This document shows positions 53,960-63,177 of a stretch of DNA of 64,000 bases, in pieces. Under the pieces are notes generated by a model that was not told where the DNA came from, made no database searches, and was given only the letters and a program-made list of their open reading frames with translations. The stretch is from Reichenbachiella ulvae (GTDB taxonomy: Bacteria; Bacteroidota; Bacteroidia; Cytophagales; Cyclobacteriaceae), in assembly GCF_025833875.1 (NCBI RefSeq), contig NZ_JAOYOD010000001.1:2790001-2854000 (forward strand), in the 5' to 3' direction. Numbering within the stretch: position 1 is the stretch's first letter; each line of letters begins with the position of its first letter. A program made the position numbers and the translations under genes.

Positions 53960-54982
53960 TTATTTCAACCATACTTCCTTATCTTTTTTATTTATCTCAA
54001 ATTCAAACTCATAGATGAATGACAAGCCCAGAAGTACATGCTCTAAACTCTGGTTTGTGAATTCACCTGAATAAGTACCGTTGCGCTTAAACCCGTTGGC
54101 TAAATGTATACTCACACCATACCATCTTTCTAATTTTCTTACAATCTCTTCTAGTGTATCTCCCTTGAAATAAAGGACTTTTTCCTTCCAACCAAAGGAC
54201 AGTCTAGAATCCACTTTAGAAGTTCGGAGGCTACCATCCACTTTTGAATAAGAAGCCATTTGATTAGGCTTCAAAACTGCTTTTTCTCCAGAACCAGGAG
54301 TGTAAGCAACCTGTCCTGTAGCTACTGCTACTTGTGTGAATTCATCTTCAGGGTAGTTCCTAATGTTGAAGGAAGTCCCCAACACCTTCACTTTATCCTC
54401 ATTGATATGGACATAAAAAGGTTGATCAGGATTCCTTTTGATATCGAAAAAAGCCTCCCCTGTTATAAGCTTAACAGATCTATGATCCTTATCAAAGGTC
54501 TCTGGAAATGATAATGTGCTCCCTGAGTTCAATACCACAACTGAGCCATCAGGTAGGTGTGTAGTTATCTTTTGTCCTAAATCAGCATGTTTTTCCACCC
54601 AGGCAATCTTTGGCTGCTCCTCAATCGGCTGCTCATTGTTGAAATAAGAGATGGCTATCACAAGTGCTACCGATGCAGCTACTGCATATGTCCAGATTTT
54701 ACGTTGAATTGAGGGGCGAGCGCTTCTTCTGCTGACCACATGGCTATGATCCACTATTTTGCTCATGATACGATCATGAACTTCTTCTGACATTTTTTGA
54801 TTTCTCTTCAGATTAGAAGATTGAATGATCTTACTTGCTGCGACTACTTGTCTTCGTCTTTCCGGATCATTTTCCATCCATTTTTCCCAGTAGTAAATCG
54901 AATCCTCCGTAGGATGTTTTACAAATCGAATGAAGTTTTCATTCTTTAAAAGCTCAAATATGCCTTGACTGGTATCTTTCAT
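53960..54982 (-). CDS. FecR-family anti-sigma factor
   Basis: 340 residues. Cytosolic N-terminal domain (~1-90) that binds the sigma factor, one membrane segment (WTYAVAASVALVIAISYF, ~93-110), FecR domain (TTHLPDGSVVVLNSGSTLSF; KLITGEAFFDIKRNPDQPF; VKVLGTSFNIRNY), and C-terminal DUF4974 (SFGWKEKVLYFKGDTLEEIV). The periplasmic part would sense the STN domain of the next gene's receptor. Together with the upstream ECF sigma it forms the classic surface-signalling relay that turns on the susCD operon. Confidence 0.95.
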   Translation of the reverse strand: MKDTSQGIFELLKNENFIRFVKHPTEDSIYYWEKWMENDPERRRQVVAASKIIQSSNLKRNQKMSEEVHDRIMSKIVDHSHVVSRRSARPSIQRKIWTYAVAASVALVIAISYFNNEQPIEEQPKIAWVEKHADLGQKITTHLPDGSVVVLNSGSTLSFPETFDKDHRSVKLITGEAFFDIKRNPDQPFYVHINEDKVKVLGTSFNIRNYPEDEFTQVAVATGQVAYTPGSGEKAVLKPNQMASYSKVDGSLRTSKVDSRLSFGWKEKVLYFKGDTLEEIVRKLERWYGVSIHLANGFKRNGTYSGEFTNQSLEHVLLGLSFIYEFEFEINKKDKEVWLK

Positions 54983-55114
54983 ATCTTATCTCATGCCAAA
55001 CAGATCCCCTGTTTACTTAGCTAGAGACAAGAGGGCGCTATATTATTACTAGATTTTTTGACTTTTTTTCAAAAAAACATTCAAACACAAAGCAACCCGC
55101 TGAACAACAGAGAC

Positions 55115-55765
55115 TTACAATCTTTCCAAAAAAAGCAAAAAGAAATAAAACTTATCTAAATGCGGCCCCAAACTAGACTTCAGGTTATCCAGTGCCCTAT
55201 AGGTAAGTATTCGGGCCGAGCCTACTTTGATCCCCATAACCTCAGCTATATCCGCATAGCTAAATCCCTGATAGAAATACAAGAATATAACCTCTCTCTG
55301 GCTGGAAGGGAGTTTATTGATCATTTGATGGACTATGACCAAGTCTTCCTCTTTTAATTCAATGGGAATGGCGGGCAATTCAAAGACAAATGTGAAGCCC
55401 TCTTCTAGCTGGATTTTATCCTCTTTTTTGAGTTGCCGAATAATTTTCCTTTTCAAGGAAGAAAAGAGATAACCTTTTACAGAATTGGCCTTCCCTAGCC
55501 TATCCCTCTTTTCTATCAACTCGATGAATAAATCCTGAATACAGTCTTGAACAAAAACCTCTCTTTTCGAAAATTGCTGGCCATATTGATATAGGACATC
55601 CGCATACTTTCGATATATAGAAATCAAACTTTGATCATCACCCTTTATGAAATTTTCCCATGCATAGCGCTCCTCCTTCTCGTTCAAAACCTGAACAGAA
55701 CGCTCTTTTTTATTCTCAACCGAGCGATCATTTTTATCGTATTTTAGAGGCGAGTTCACAATCAT
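55115..55765 (-). CDS. ECF sigma factor (FecI-like)
   Basis: 216 residues. Region 2 (~35-100): WENFIKGDDQSLISIYRKYA, VQDCIQDLFIELIEKRDRLG. Region 4 (~145-200): INKLPSSQREVIFLYFYQGF, SYADIAEVMGIKVGSARILT. The last stretch (KFYFFLLFLERL) is hydrophobic. A long charged N-terminus precedes region 2 and a later start is possible, though no inner Met fits well. Partner of the FecR gene 130 bases downstream. Confidence 0.92.
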   Translation of the reverse strand: MIVNSPLKYDKNDRSVENKKERSVQVLNEKEERYAWENFIKGDDQSLISIYRKYADVLYQYGQQFSKREVFVQDCIQDLFIELIEKRDRLGKANSVKGYLFSSLKRKIIRQLKKEDKIQLEEGFTFVFELPAIPIELKEEDLVIVHQMINKLPSSQREVIFLYFYQGFSYADIAEVMGIKVGSARILTYRALDNLKSSLGPHLDKFYFFLLFLERL

Positions 55766-55896
55766 GAATTGATAAAAATCCTGTAAGGGTATGAAAAACT
55801 ATCCTGATTATCAAAGGATAAATAATCTTTTCGATTTTTTTATTCAAAGTAGAACTCAGCTTTAATCAGCTGATAACACCTTCAATTTAGGTAAAA

Positions 55897-55925
55897 ACCA
55901 CCCACTACAATTCGCAATGGGCGGT
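55897..55925 (-). terminator. terminator of the GH51 gene
   Basis: Stem ACCACCCA / TGGGCGGT with one G-T pair. On the reverse strand it is followed by TTTTTACC. It separates the GH51 gene from the sigma-factor gene. Confidence 0.8.
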
Positions 55926-55939
55926 CTTTGTTCTAATGC

Positions 55940-57496
55940 CTATTTCACCTCCAACATCACTACTGACACAGCTGGCAGGGTCACTTCCAATTGATCTCCT
56001 TTGACTTTATAGTCCTTGAAAACTGTTGGTATCACCTTGTTAGGCTCGTCGAAGCTGTTGTGGTTTTGTATCTTGTCCGACACCAGTATCTCACCTGTAA
56101 CAGCTGATTTTTTCAATCCAGCAAGTGGAATACTTATCGTGTAAGCTTCTTTTGAATCAATGTTTACAAGAGAGATATGCTTCTTTCCATCTTTGTCTAC
56201 TGAGGCAGAAGCCGAAATAGCGGGTAACTCAGCCTCTCCTCGCTTATAGCTCACATTTTCAATCTCCATTGGAATCAATGTTGCATCGTGATGAGCTGTG
56301 TACATGCGCATCACATGATAAGTAGGCGTCAGGATCATCTTTTCTTCATCAGTTAAGATTACTGCCTGCAGTACATTGACGGCCTGTGCCAGATTGGCCA
56401 TTTTTACTCGATCTGCATGGTTGTTAAAAATATTGAGTGTCATACCCGCAATCATTGCGTCTCTCATGGTGTTTTGCTGATAAAGAAAACCCGGATTCGT
56501 ACCTTCTTCTACTTCGTACCAGCCACCCCATTCGTCTACGATCAAATCAATCTTTCCTTCTGGATCATACTTATCCATTATGGCCACATGCTTGGTTACC
56601 AGTTCTTCCATCTCATAGGCGCGCTGCAAGATGGTAAAATACTGCTCCTCATTAAAATCAACAGCGGGTCCTTTGGCTCCCCAATCGATCACAGAATAGT
56701 GGTGTAAAGCGATCCCATCAATCAGACGATTAGGAATATTCTTCATGAGTACCTCTGTCCAATTGTAATCGTTGCTACTGGCTCCAGATGCGATGCGCAT
56801 GACTTTACCGTCATTGGTCCATCCTCCCATGTAGGTAGCAAACTGGCGATAAACATTAGCGTAATACTCGGCTGTCATATTACCACCACAGCCCCAGGCC
56901 TCATTGCCGACACCCCAGTAGCGTACACCCCAGGCATCTTCACGTCCATTCTCTCTTCTCAGATCAGACATTGGACTCACACCATCGTTGTTCACGTACT
57001 GCATCCAGTCTGCAAACTCTTTTACTGTTCCGCTACCTACATTACCAGAGAGGTAAGGCTCTGTGTCAAGCAGTTCACACATATTCAAGAACTCATGCGT
57101 ACCGAAGCTATTGTCCTCGGTCACATCACCCCACCAGCGATTAACGATAGTCGGTCTTTGATCTTTAGGACCAATACCGTCTTGCCAGTGATAAGTATCT
57201 GCAAAACAACCACCCGGCCATCGGAGGTTTGGAATCTGAAGTTCCTTGAGTGCGTCGACTATATCATTTCGTACGCCATCAGTGTTTGGGATAGTAGTTT
57301 CGTCATCTCCTACATAAAATCCACCATAAATACAGCGGCCCAAATGCTCTGCAAAATGCCCATATATGTGCTTGCTAATTTGTGGACCTTCCGTTTGAGT
57401 TTCTAGATTGATGACTACTTTCTTTTGTGCATACATTAGAGTTGACAAACTCATCAGCATGCACAGAAATGCGATTTTTCTAATCATTGCTTTCAT
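55940..57496 (-). CDS. GH51 alpha-L-arabinofuranosidase
   Basis: 518 residues. Signal peptide IAFLCMLMSLSTLMYAQ (start at 57496 or three codons on). GH51 catalytic features: YGHFAEHLGRCIYGG, LRWPGGCFADTYHW, RYWGVGNEAWGCGG (acid/base Glu), and LIVDEWGGWYEVEEG (nucleophile Glu), then a C-terminal beta-sandwich. Being secreted, it acts in the periplasm or outside and releases alpha-L-arabinofuranose from arabinan or arabinoxylan side chains. Upstream of the sigma-fecR-susCD block and on the same strand, it belongs functionally to the arabinose locus. Confidence 0.95.
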   Translation of the reverse strand: MKAMIRKIAFLCMLMSLSTLMYAQKKVVINLETQTEGPQISKHIYGHFAEHLGRCIYGGFYVGDDETTIPNTDGVRNDIVDALKELQIPNLRWPGGCFADTYHWQDGIGPKDQRPTIVNRWWGDVTEDNSFGTHEFLNMCELLDTEPYLSGNVGSGTVKEFADWMQYVNNDGVSPMSDLRRENGREDAWGVRYWGVGNEAWGCGGNMTAEYYANVYRQFATYMGGWTNDGKVMRIASGASSNDYNWTEVLMKNIPNRLIDGIALHHYSVIDWGAKGPAVDFNEEQYFTILQRAYEMEELVTKHVAIMDKYDPEGKIDLIVDEWGGWYEVEEGTNPGFLYQQNTMRDAMIAGMTLNIFNNHADRVKMANLAQAVNVLQAVILTDEEKMILTPTYHVMRMYTAHHDATLIPMEIENVSYKRGEAELPAISASASVDKDGKKHISLVNIDSKEAYTISIPLAGLKKSAVTGEILVSDKIQNHNSFDEPNKVIPTVFKDYKVKGDQLEVTLPAVSVVMLEVK

Positions 57497-57716
57497 AATT
57501 AAGGAATTGAAAAATAATATTGTATGTGCTTTAAAGCTATAAACTTTAGCGCGAGCAACTTTAGCTAATAGACAGTTTATTTCGCAATTTCTTCTCTTTA
57601 GAAAAATTCAATCCTAAATGACTTATGTACCCCATCAATAAGTCAAAGCTACCTCTCGATATTATCTAATTCCTCTTTACTTTGGCAGTTGATTACACAG
57701 AAACAAACTAAAAGCT

Positions 57717-58985
57717 ATGAAAAAAACATTATCCACTTCCGGCCTATTGATACTCCTCCTATTAGGCTTCATTGCTAACGCTCAAGAACTAGAACCTGCC
57801 ACTCCCGAAGAGGTAGGAATGTCTACTGAACGTCTCGAAAGATTGACTCAGGTAATGAATGATTATGCCAGCAATGGAGAACTATCAGGGGGTGTAACTC
57901 TGGTCGCTCGAAAAGGAAAAATCGCCTACTATGAGTCATTCGGTCAAAATGACCTTGAAAAAGGTAACCCAATGGGCAAGGATGCCATTTTTCGAATCGC
58001 ATCACAAACCAAAGCCATAGTTTCAGTCGGCATCATGATGCTGCAAGAAGAAGGAAAACTCCTTATTTCTGACCCTTTGGGCAAATACATTCCTGAATGG
58101 CAAGAAACCACTGTGGCTAAAAAGAAAAAAGACGGAAGCTATGAAGTAGTGAAAGCCAAAAGAGCCATCACACTCCGCGATTTACTGACTCATACCGCCG
58201 GAATCGGCTATGGCTGGGGACCTGCAGAAAAAGAATGGAGAGAAGCGGGAATTCAGGGGTGGTACTTTGCGGATAGAGATGAACCCGTACTGGATGTAAT
58301 TAAACGCATGGCGAGCCTCCCTATGGATGCACAACCAGGAACTACATTCGTCTATGGTTACAATACAGATATTTTAGGTGCCGTGATCGAGGTGGTATCT
58401 GGCATGTCGCTCGACGAGTTCCTGACCAGCCGCATTCTCAAACCACTCGGTATGAACGACACACATTTCTACTTGCCTAAAAAGAAGAAAGATAGATTGG
58501 CCGTCGTGTATTCATCTACTGATCAGGGATTAAAAAGAGCACCAGAAAAAGCAGGAATGGAAAGCCAGGGCCAATACGCTAGCGGTCCGCAAAAGTGCTA
58601 CTCGGGTGGAGCAGGTTTACTAAGCACTGCCTATGACTATGCCATCTTCTTGCAGATGATGCTGAACAAAGGCGAATACAATGGGGTGCGTATTCTTGCA
58701 CCAAAATCCGTCGAACTGATGACAATGAACCACCTAAGAGACATCCCATTCCCATGGGAAGATGGCGTTGGTTTTGGTCTGGGATTCAAAACCATAGAAG
58801 ATCAAGGTGCAAATGGCGTGATGGGCGACAAAGGCGAGTACGGCTGGGGTGGTGCTTACCATTCTACCTATTGGGTCAACCCAGCTGAAGACATGATCGT
58901 GGTATATTTCACCAACCTAATACCAGCTACAGTAGATGACCATGGTAAACTTAGAGTATTGGTCTACCAGTCAGTGATGGATTAA
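57717..58985 (+). CDS. serine hydrolase, class C beta-lactamase-like
   Basis: 422 residues. Signal peptide (STSGLLILLLLGFIANAQ). SxxK motif in FRIASQTKAIVS, second motif YGYN in FVYGYNTDILG, third region near YGWGGAYHSTYWVNP, as in EstB/AmpC-like carboxylesterases and D-peptidases. A true beta-lactamase would have KTG in the third motif, so esterase or peptidase is likelier. Divergent from the GH51 gene; with a 220-base gap between, it could remove ester groups from plant glycan, but this is only a guess. Confidence 0.85.
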   Translation: MKKTLSTSGLLILLLLGFIANAQELEPATPEEVGMSTERLERLTQVMNDYASNGELSGGVTLVARKGKIAYYESFGQNDLEKGNPMGKDAIFRIASQTKAIVSVGIMMLQEEGKLLISDPLGKYIPEWQETTVAKKKKDGSYEVVKAKRAITLRDLLTHTAGIGYGWGPAEKEWREAGIQGWYFADRDEPVLDVIKRMASLPMDAQPGTTFVYGYNTDILGAVIEVVSGMSLDEFLTSRILKPLGMNDTHFYLPKKKKDRLAVVYSSTDQGLKRAPEKAGMESQGQYASGPQKCYSGGAGLLSTAYDYAIFLQMMLNKGEYNGVRILAPKSVELMTMNHLRDIPFPWEDGVGFGLGFKTIEDQGANGVMGDKGEYGWGGAYHSTYWVNPAEDMIVVYFTNLIPATVDDHGKLRVLVYQSVMD

Positions 58986-58995
58986 TCAATAAAAA

Positions 58996-59046
58996 AGGGG
59001 CTGTCTCAAAAGTCTTTCTTTGTCATGTTGAGACAGCCTCTTTTTT
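58996..59046 (+). terminator. terminator of the serine hydrolase gene
   Basis: Long stem AGGGGCTGTCTCAA / TTGAGACAGCCTCT, 18-base loop, flanked by AAAAAA and TTTTTT. Can serve both directions, including the convergent lipoprotein gene. Confidence 0.92.
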
Positions 59047-59079
59047 ATAGTTATTCTTGAAGGTTGATACCAGTCCTAA

Positions 59080-59697
59080 CTAATTACTCAGTATCACGCT
59101 CGTACTGATATCCGTAAAGGTCTGCCCATCATTCAACACATATTCCAATTCGAATATTTGTGCTCCAGATTGGGAAGGTCCCTCTGTTAATTTGATTTCA
59201 AAGAAATAGTACAATACACCTTCCTCGTTGTTGGAAATATAATCCTCTAGCGAAAAGAATGAATCAAAATCATTGGTAGAATTAGTTATGATATTCATCA
59301 CAACGATATCGTTAACCACTGCTCCCGCAGAATAATTGTCACTGTAGTCATTGACGGTCTTTACATAGAGCGTATCGATCCCAATCTTGTCTCCTTTATA
59401 CCCTCCTTCAACACAGGACAAAGCCATCAGTGAACCATTTCGATCTATTCTCTGGGCAATGTAATCCACCTCCATCTCATAGCGGATAAAAAAAGAATCC
59501 CATGGCGTTTCTGTTGCCTGATCTACCGCTCTCGGACCTATAGTGGTAGACTGATAATTGTAAGATTTGATGCCCTGAATGGCAAAGTATGGGTGAGTAT
59601 CTGGGCATTCTCCCCATGGATCACCCTGGTTGATGCATGATATCAGAGGATTGAACAAACTCAGCACAATAACTAGAAGTATTCGAATCGATTTCAT
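59080..59697 (-). CDS. hypothetical lipoprotein
   Basis: 205 residues. Lipoprotein signal ILLVIVLSLFNPLISCINQ (Cys ~21). The mature protein begins GDPWGECPDTHPYFAIQGIK and has beta-strand character throughout; the end ELEYVLNDGQTFTDISTSVI looks like a final strand pair. It recalls small DUF5034-type Bacteroidota lipoproteins, uncertain. No partner gene is evident. Confidence 0.65.
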   Translation of the reverse strand: MKSIRILLVIVLSLFNPLISCINQGDPWGECPDTHPYFAIQGIKSYNYQSTTIGPRAVDQATETPWDSFFIRYEMEVDYIAQRIDRNGSLMALSCVEGGYKGDKIGIDTLYVKTVNDYSDNYSAGAVVNDIVVMNIITNSTNDFDSFFSLEDYISNNEEGVLYYFFEIKLTEGPSQSGAQIFELEYVLNDGQTFTDISTSVILSN

Positions 59698-59865
59698 AGT
59701 GTTTTTGTAGAAGACATATCAAAATTAATCTACCTATGGATTAAGACCCTTGATTCTGGTCATTGGTTGGAATTCAATTTTTTTGCTGCTCAACGACCAG
59801 AAAACATTATTTACAAAAATAATTGTTGCAACATGTAACCTTCCTGACAGTTTCAAAGTAAAACC

Positions 59866-59877
59866 GAATGAACATTC
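59866..59877. promoter_or_regulatory. inverted repeat GAATG-AA-CATTC, likely TetR operator
   Basis: A 12-base perfect palindrome located 4 bases upstream of an exact -7 box and before the second TetR gene. The position fits self-repression and control of the efflux operon downstream. Confidence 0.6.
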
Positions 59878-59881
59878 AATC

Positions 59882-59889
59882 TATATTTG
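59882..59889 (+). promoter_or_regulatory. -7 promoter box before the second TetR gene
   Basis: TATATTTG, an exact TAnnTTTG match, ending 4 bases before the ATG at 59894. The mRNA is predicted to be leaderless. Confidence 0.6.
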
Positions 59890-59893
59890 CATC

Positions 59894-60451
59894 ATGCAAG
59901 GAGATAAGAAAAAGGCAATACTAAAAAGTGCTCTGGAGTTGATCAACGAGCAAGGCTTTCATGGCACTTCTATGAGTCATCTGGCCAAGCACGCCAATGT
60001 AGCTGCAGGGACGATCTACCACTACTTCGATAGCAAAGAAGCCATGATATGTGCAGTACATACCCATATAGTGGATCGAGTACTTGACCAACTTGCCTTA
60101 ACGGACGACCCCACCTTGCCATACAAGGAGCGCTACTATCGCATATGGTTCTCGATGTATGAATTTCACGTAGACAACCCGATGTTTTTACGCTTTTACG
60201 AACAATTCGTCAATTCTCCTTATTTCTTCAACAATACCAGTCGAATGAGAATCAGTGATTTCTATCATGAACTATTGAAAGAAGGAATAGAAAAAGGACA
60301 CCTGGCAAAGCAAAATCCCGAAATACTGGCCAGTCTATTTATTGGAGGCATTATTTCCGCTTTGAAGATGACACTTTACAAAAAAATGAAACTGAGTAGA
60401 GAAGATTTGACTGACATCATAGACATGCATTGGAAAGGAATGTCAAAATAA
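59894..60451 (+). CDS. TetR/AcrR-family regulator of the efflux operon
   Basis: 185 residues from ATG 59894; the frame is open to 59750, but the promoter box and the palindrome lie inside that extension, so the later start is right. HTH: ALELINEQGFHGTSMSHLAK, AAGTIYHYFDSKEAM. The C-terminal helical domain (LRFYEQFVNSPYFF) would bind a lipophilic compound. It is followed after ~140 bases by tolC-mfp-rnd on the same strand and is their probable repressor. Confidence 0.9.
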   Translation: MQGDKKKAILKSALELINEQGFHGTSMSHLAKHANVAAGTIYHYFDSKEAMICAVHTHIVDRVLDQLALTDDPTLPYKERYYRIWFSMYEFHVDNPMFLRFYEQFVNSPYFFNNTSRMRISDFYHELLKEGIEKGHLAKQNPEILASLFIGGIISALKMTLYKKMKLSREDLTDIIDMHWKGMSK

Positions 60452-60593
60452 GCTTAAGCCACCTCACCTTCTGTAACCACCAAAAAACTTAGAAGAGCAA
60501 ACTATTTATTCATTGGATCGCAGGGCTCCGAATCATTTGAAGTTCAAGGACCCTGCGCTATCCAAAAAGACTCATATAACAACAAACAAAAAG

Positions 60594-61904
60594 ATGAAAC
60601 AAAGTTTAGGTTTCTTATTATTCATTCTGGTGCTGTGCCGATCGCTACCGAGCCTGGGGCAGACAACTTCACTCACACTGGACGAATGCATCGAATATGC
60701 ACTCGAAAACCAACCTGCACTAGAACAATCTCTGATTGACCAGCAAATAGGCAGACATGAAATCAATGCAAGTCTGGCTGAATGGTTACCGCAGATTTCA
60801 GCCAATTATGCACTCAATCACAACATTGAGAGACAGTCTATGGTGATCGGAGATCAGACCATCCGAATGGGACAGAACTACAACTCGAACATCGAACTGA
60901 GGGCAGATCAAACTTTGTATAGTAATGAAGCTTTTCTGGCAAGTAGAGCTTCCCGAAACACCCGACTGAGACTTGAGCAGGATGTAGCTTCCACCAAAAT
61001 CAATACCGTAGTAGATGTAAGCAAAGCCTTTTACGATATACTGTTGACTCGTGAGCAACTCAACATTTTGGACGAAAACATTGTGCGCCAACAAAAGCAA
61101 TACAATGATGCTTTTGCCCAGTATGAAAATGGGATCGTAGACAAAACAGATTATCAGCGTGCCAGTATCACTTTGGCGAACACCCGTAGCTCAAGAAATA
61201 GGACGCAGGAATCCCTAAAAGCTAAGTTTGCTTACCTGAAGCAACTGATCGGTTTCCCCCTTGAGGAAGAATTCGACTTGAATTATAATTCCCAGCAAGT
61301 TCTTGAACGAGAAATCCAATTGGATACTACACAGGATTTGCAAATCGAAAGCAGGATTGAATACAGACAATTGACAACCGATCGTGAGCTACTAAAGCTG
61401 AACACCAACTACTATCAAATGGGCTTGATCCCCAGAGTCTCAGCTTATGTCAACTACAATCCTCAATATTTCAACAACAACTTTGGCGATTTGTATGGCA
61501 CAGCATATCCTACATCTTCTGTAGGGTTGACGGCTAGCATTCCGATCTTCACAGGGAATAAAAGAATTCAGCAAATCAAAATAGCCAAGCTACAGGAGAG
61601 CCGATTGGACGTAACGATCGAAGACACAAAGCGAGCCATCAATACGGAATATCAAACGGCTTTGGCAAGCTACAAAAGTGACTATTTGGACATGACCACC
61701 CTGCGTAGCAATGCAGATCTGGCTCAGCAAGTTTACAACACCATCAAACTACAGTATGACGAAGGAATAAAGTCTTATCTGGAAGTAATCGTGGCAGAAA
61801 CCGAATTACAAACCGCACAACTCAATTATCTAAACGCAGTATTCCAGTTGCTATCTAGCAAGCTGGATTTTCAAAAAGCCATAGGAACCATTGAAATCAA
61901 TTGA
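60594..61904 (+). CDS. TolC-family outer-membrane efflux protein
   Basis: About 436 residues. ATG 60594 starts a clean signal peptide (LGFLLFILVLCRSLPSLGQ); the frame is open further upstream. Two TolC repeats with long helices and coiled coils: TLDECIEYALENQPALEQSL opens the first (typical L-x-E-x2-x-A-L), and VGLTASIPIFTGNKRIQQIK plus LQYDEGIKSYLEVIVAETEL the second. It forms the outer-membrane channel of the tripartite pump encoded by the next two genes. Confidence 0.93.
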   Translation: MKQSLGFLLFILVLCRSLPSLGQTTSLTLDECIEYALENQPALEQSLIDQQIGRHEINASLAEWLPQISANYALNHNIERQSMVIGDQTIRMGQNYNSNIELRADQTLYSNEAFLASRASRNTRLRLEQDVASTKINTVVDVSKAFYDILLTREQLNILDENIVRQQKQYNDAFAQYENGIVDKTDYQRASITLANTRSSRNRTQESLKAKFAYLKQLIGFPLEEEFDLNYNSQQVLEREIQLDTTQDLQIESRIEYRQLTTDRELLKLNTNYYQMGLIPRVSAYVNYNPQYFNNNFGDLYGTAYPTSSVGLTASIPIFTGNKRIQQIKIAKLQESRLDVTIEDTKRAINTEYQTALASYKSDYLDMTTLRSNADLAQQVYNTIKLQYDEGIKSYLEVIVAETELQTAQLNYLNAVFQLLSSKLDFQKAIGTIEIN

Positions 61905-61929
61905 TAGCAAAGCATTTATCACAATCAAC

Positions 61930-63042
61930 ATGAAAATAACAAGCATTTTTAACCCAAGCAACCTCCTGCTCGCTGCGGTAGTTTTCACTGCTGCAGCTTG
62001 CACCGGAGGCAATAGTGCACCAAGACAACAAAGAGCGGCCGCTACTGTAACCACTGTAAAAGTAGAGGCCAAAGAAGTGACGGGGCTAGATAGCTACCCC
62101 GCCACGGTAGTACCTGTCAAAGAGGTAGAGTTGAGACCTCAACTCTCAGGATATATCACCAAAATCTTTGTAGAAGATGGTGAAACTGTAAAAAAAGGGC
62201 AAAAACTCTACGAAATTGACAGAACCAAATATGTGGCCGCCTACCAACAGGCAAAAGCCAATGTCGCCACTGCTGAGGCGAACCTGGCAAGAGTAGAGCA
62301 AGATTACAAGCGCTACCAATCGCTACAAGAACAAGACGCCATTGCATCTCAGCAGGTAGACTATGCCAAAGCAGACCTGAAGACAGCAAAAGCTCAGGTA
62401 GATGCAGCCAAAGCTCAGCTATCATCTGCTTCGAATGACCTGAACTACTCTACAGTAAAGGCGCCCTTTGATGGATCGATTGGGATACACAAAGTGCGAA
62501 TCGGAGCGCAGGTATCTCCAGGACAACCTCTTTTGAATACCATTTCATCTTACGATCCTATGGCAGTTGATTTTGTCATCAATGAGAAAGAGATCCCAAG
62601 ATTCAATAGACTGAAAAAAGAGGACCATTCTTCAGACTCCCTCTTCAGCCTGGCCTTTGGTGACAATAGTGATTATCCCTATCCCGGACGTGTCATTGCC
62701 ATCGATCGAGCGGTGGGAAGACAGACGGGTACTTTGACCATACGTTTGGGATTCCCTAATCCAGAAAAAGACCTAATCCCTGGTATGACTGTAGACGTCA
62801 ACGTGCTGAATCAGGACCACGGAAATCAGATAGCCATTCCATACAAAGCAGTAGTGGAGCAGATGGGTGAATTCTTCGTCTATGTAGATCAAAATGGTCA
62901 AGCGCATCAGCAGCGAGTGCACTTGGGCTCGGTAGTCGGCAAAGACATCGTGATAAGAGAAGGCCTTAAAGGAGGAGAAACACTGATCGTAGATGGCATA
63001 CAGAAACTACGTGAGGGAACACCTGTAGAAGCGGCTAAATAG
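61930..63042 (+). CDS. RND efflux periplasmic adaptor (membrane fusion protein)
   Basis: 370 residues from ATG 61930; lipobox TAAAC at about residue 24. Lipoyl half-motifs (LSGYITKIFVEDGETVKKGQ; LNYSTVKAPFDGSIGIHKVR) flank an alpha-hairpin coiled coil (QAKANVATAEANLARVEQDY). Beta-barrel and membrane-proximal domains follow (RVIAIDRAVGRQTGTLTIRL). AcrA/MexA type. It starts 25 bases after the tolC stop. Confidence 0.94.
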   Translation: MKITSIFNPSNLLLAAVVFTAAACTGGNSAPRQQRAAATVTTVKVEAKEVTGLDSYPATVVPVKEVELRPQLSGYITKIFVEDGETVKKGQKLYEIDRTKYVAAYQQAKANVATAEANLARVEQDYKRYQSLQEQDAIASQQVDYAKADLKTAKAQVDAAKAQLSSASNDLNYSTVKAPFDGSIGIHKVRIGAQVSPGQPLLNTISSYDPMAVDFVINEKEIPRFNRLKKEDHSSDSLFSLAFGDNSDYPYPGRVIAIDRAVGRQTGTLTIRLGFPNPEKDLIPGMTVDVNVLNQDHGNQIAIPYKAVVEQMGEFFVYVDQNGQAHQQRVHLGSVVGKDIVIREGLKGGETLIVDGIQKLREGTPVEAAK

Positions 63043-63177
63043 TTATTGGGTTATTAGAAATTGAGTTACTGGGTTATTGGATTAGAGCTGGCTATCATCC
63101 ATCATTTCTTGACAGATGCTCTTGGTCAACTTAGTAACTAAATAACCTATTATCTCAATAATCAAAAAAGAAACAAA

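Noticed and set aside
59750..59893. N-terminal extension of the second TetR frame
   Set aside because: Contains the palindrome and the -7 box, so it is promoter, not coding.
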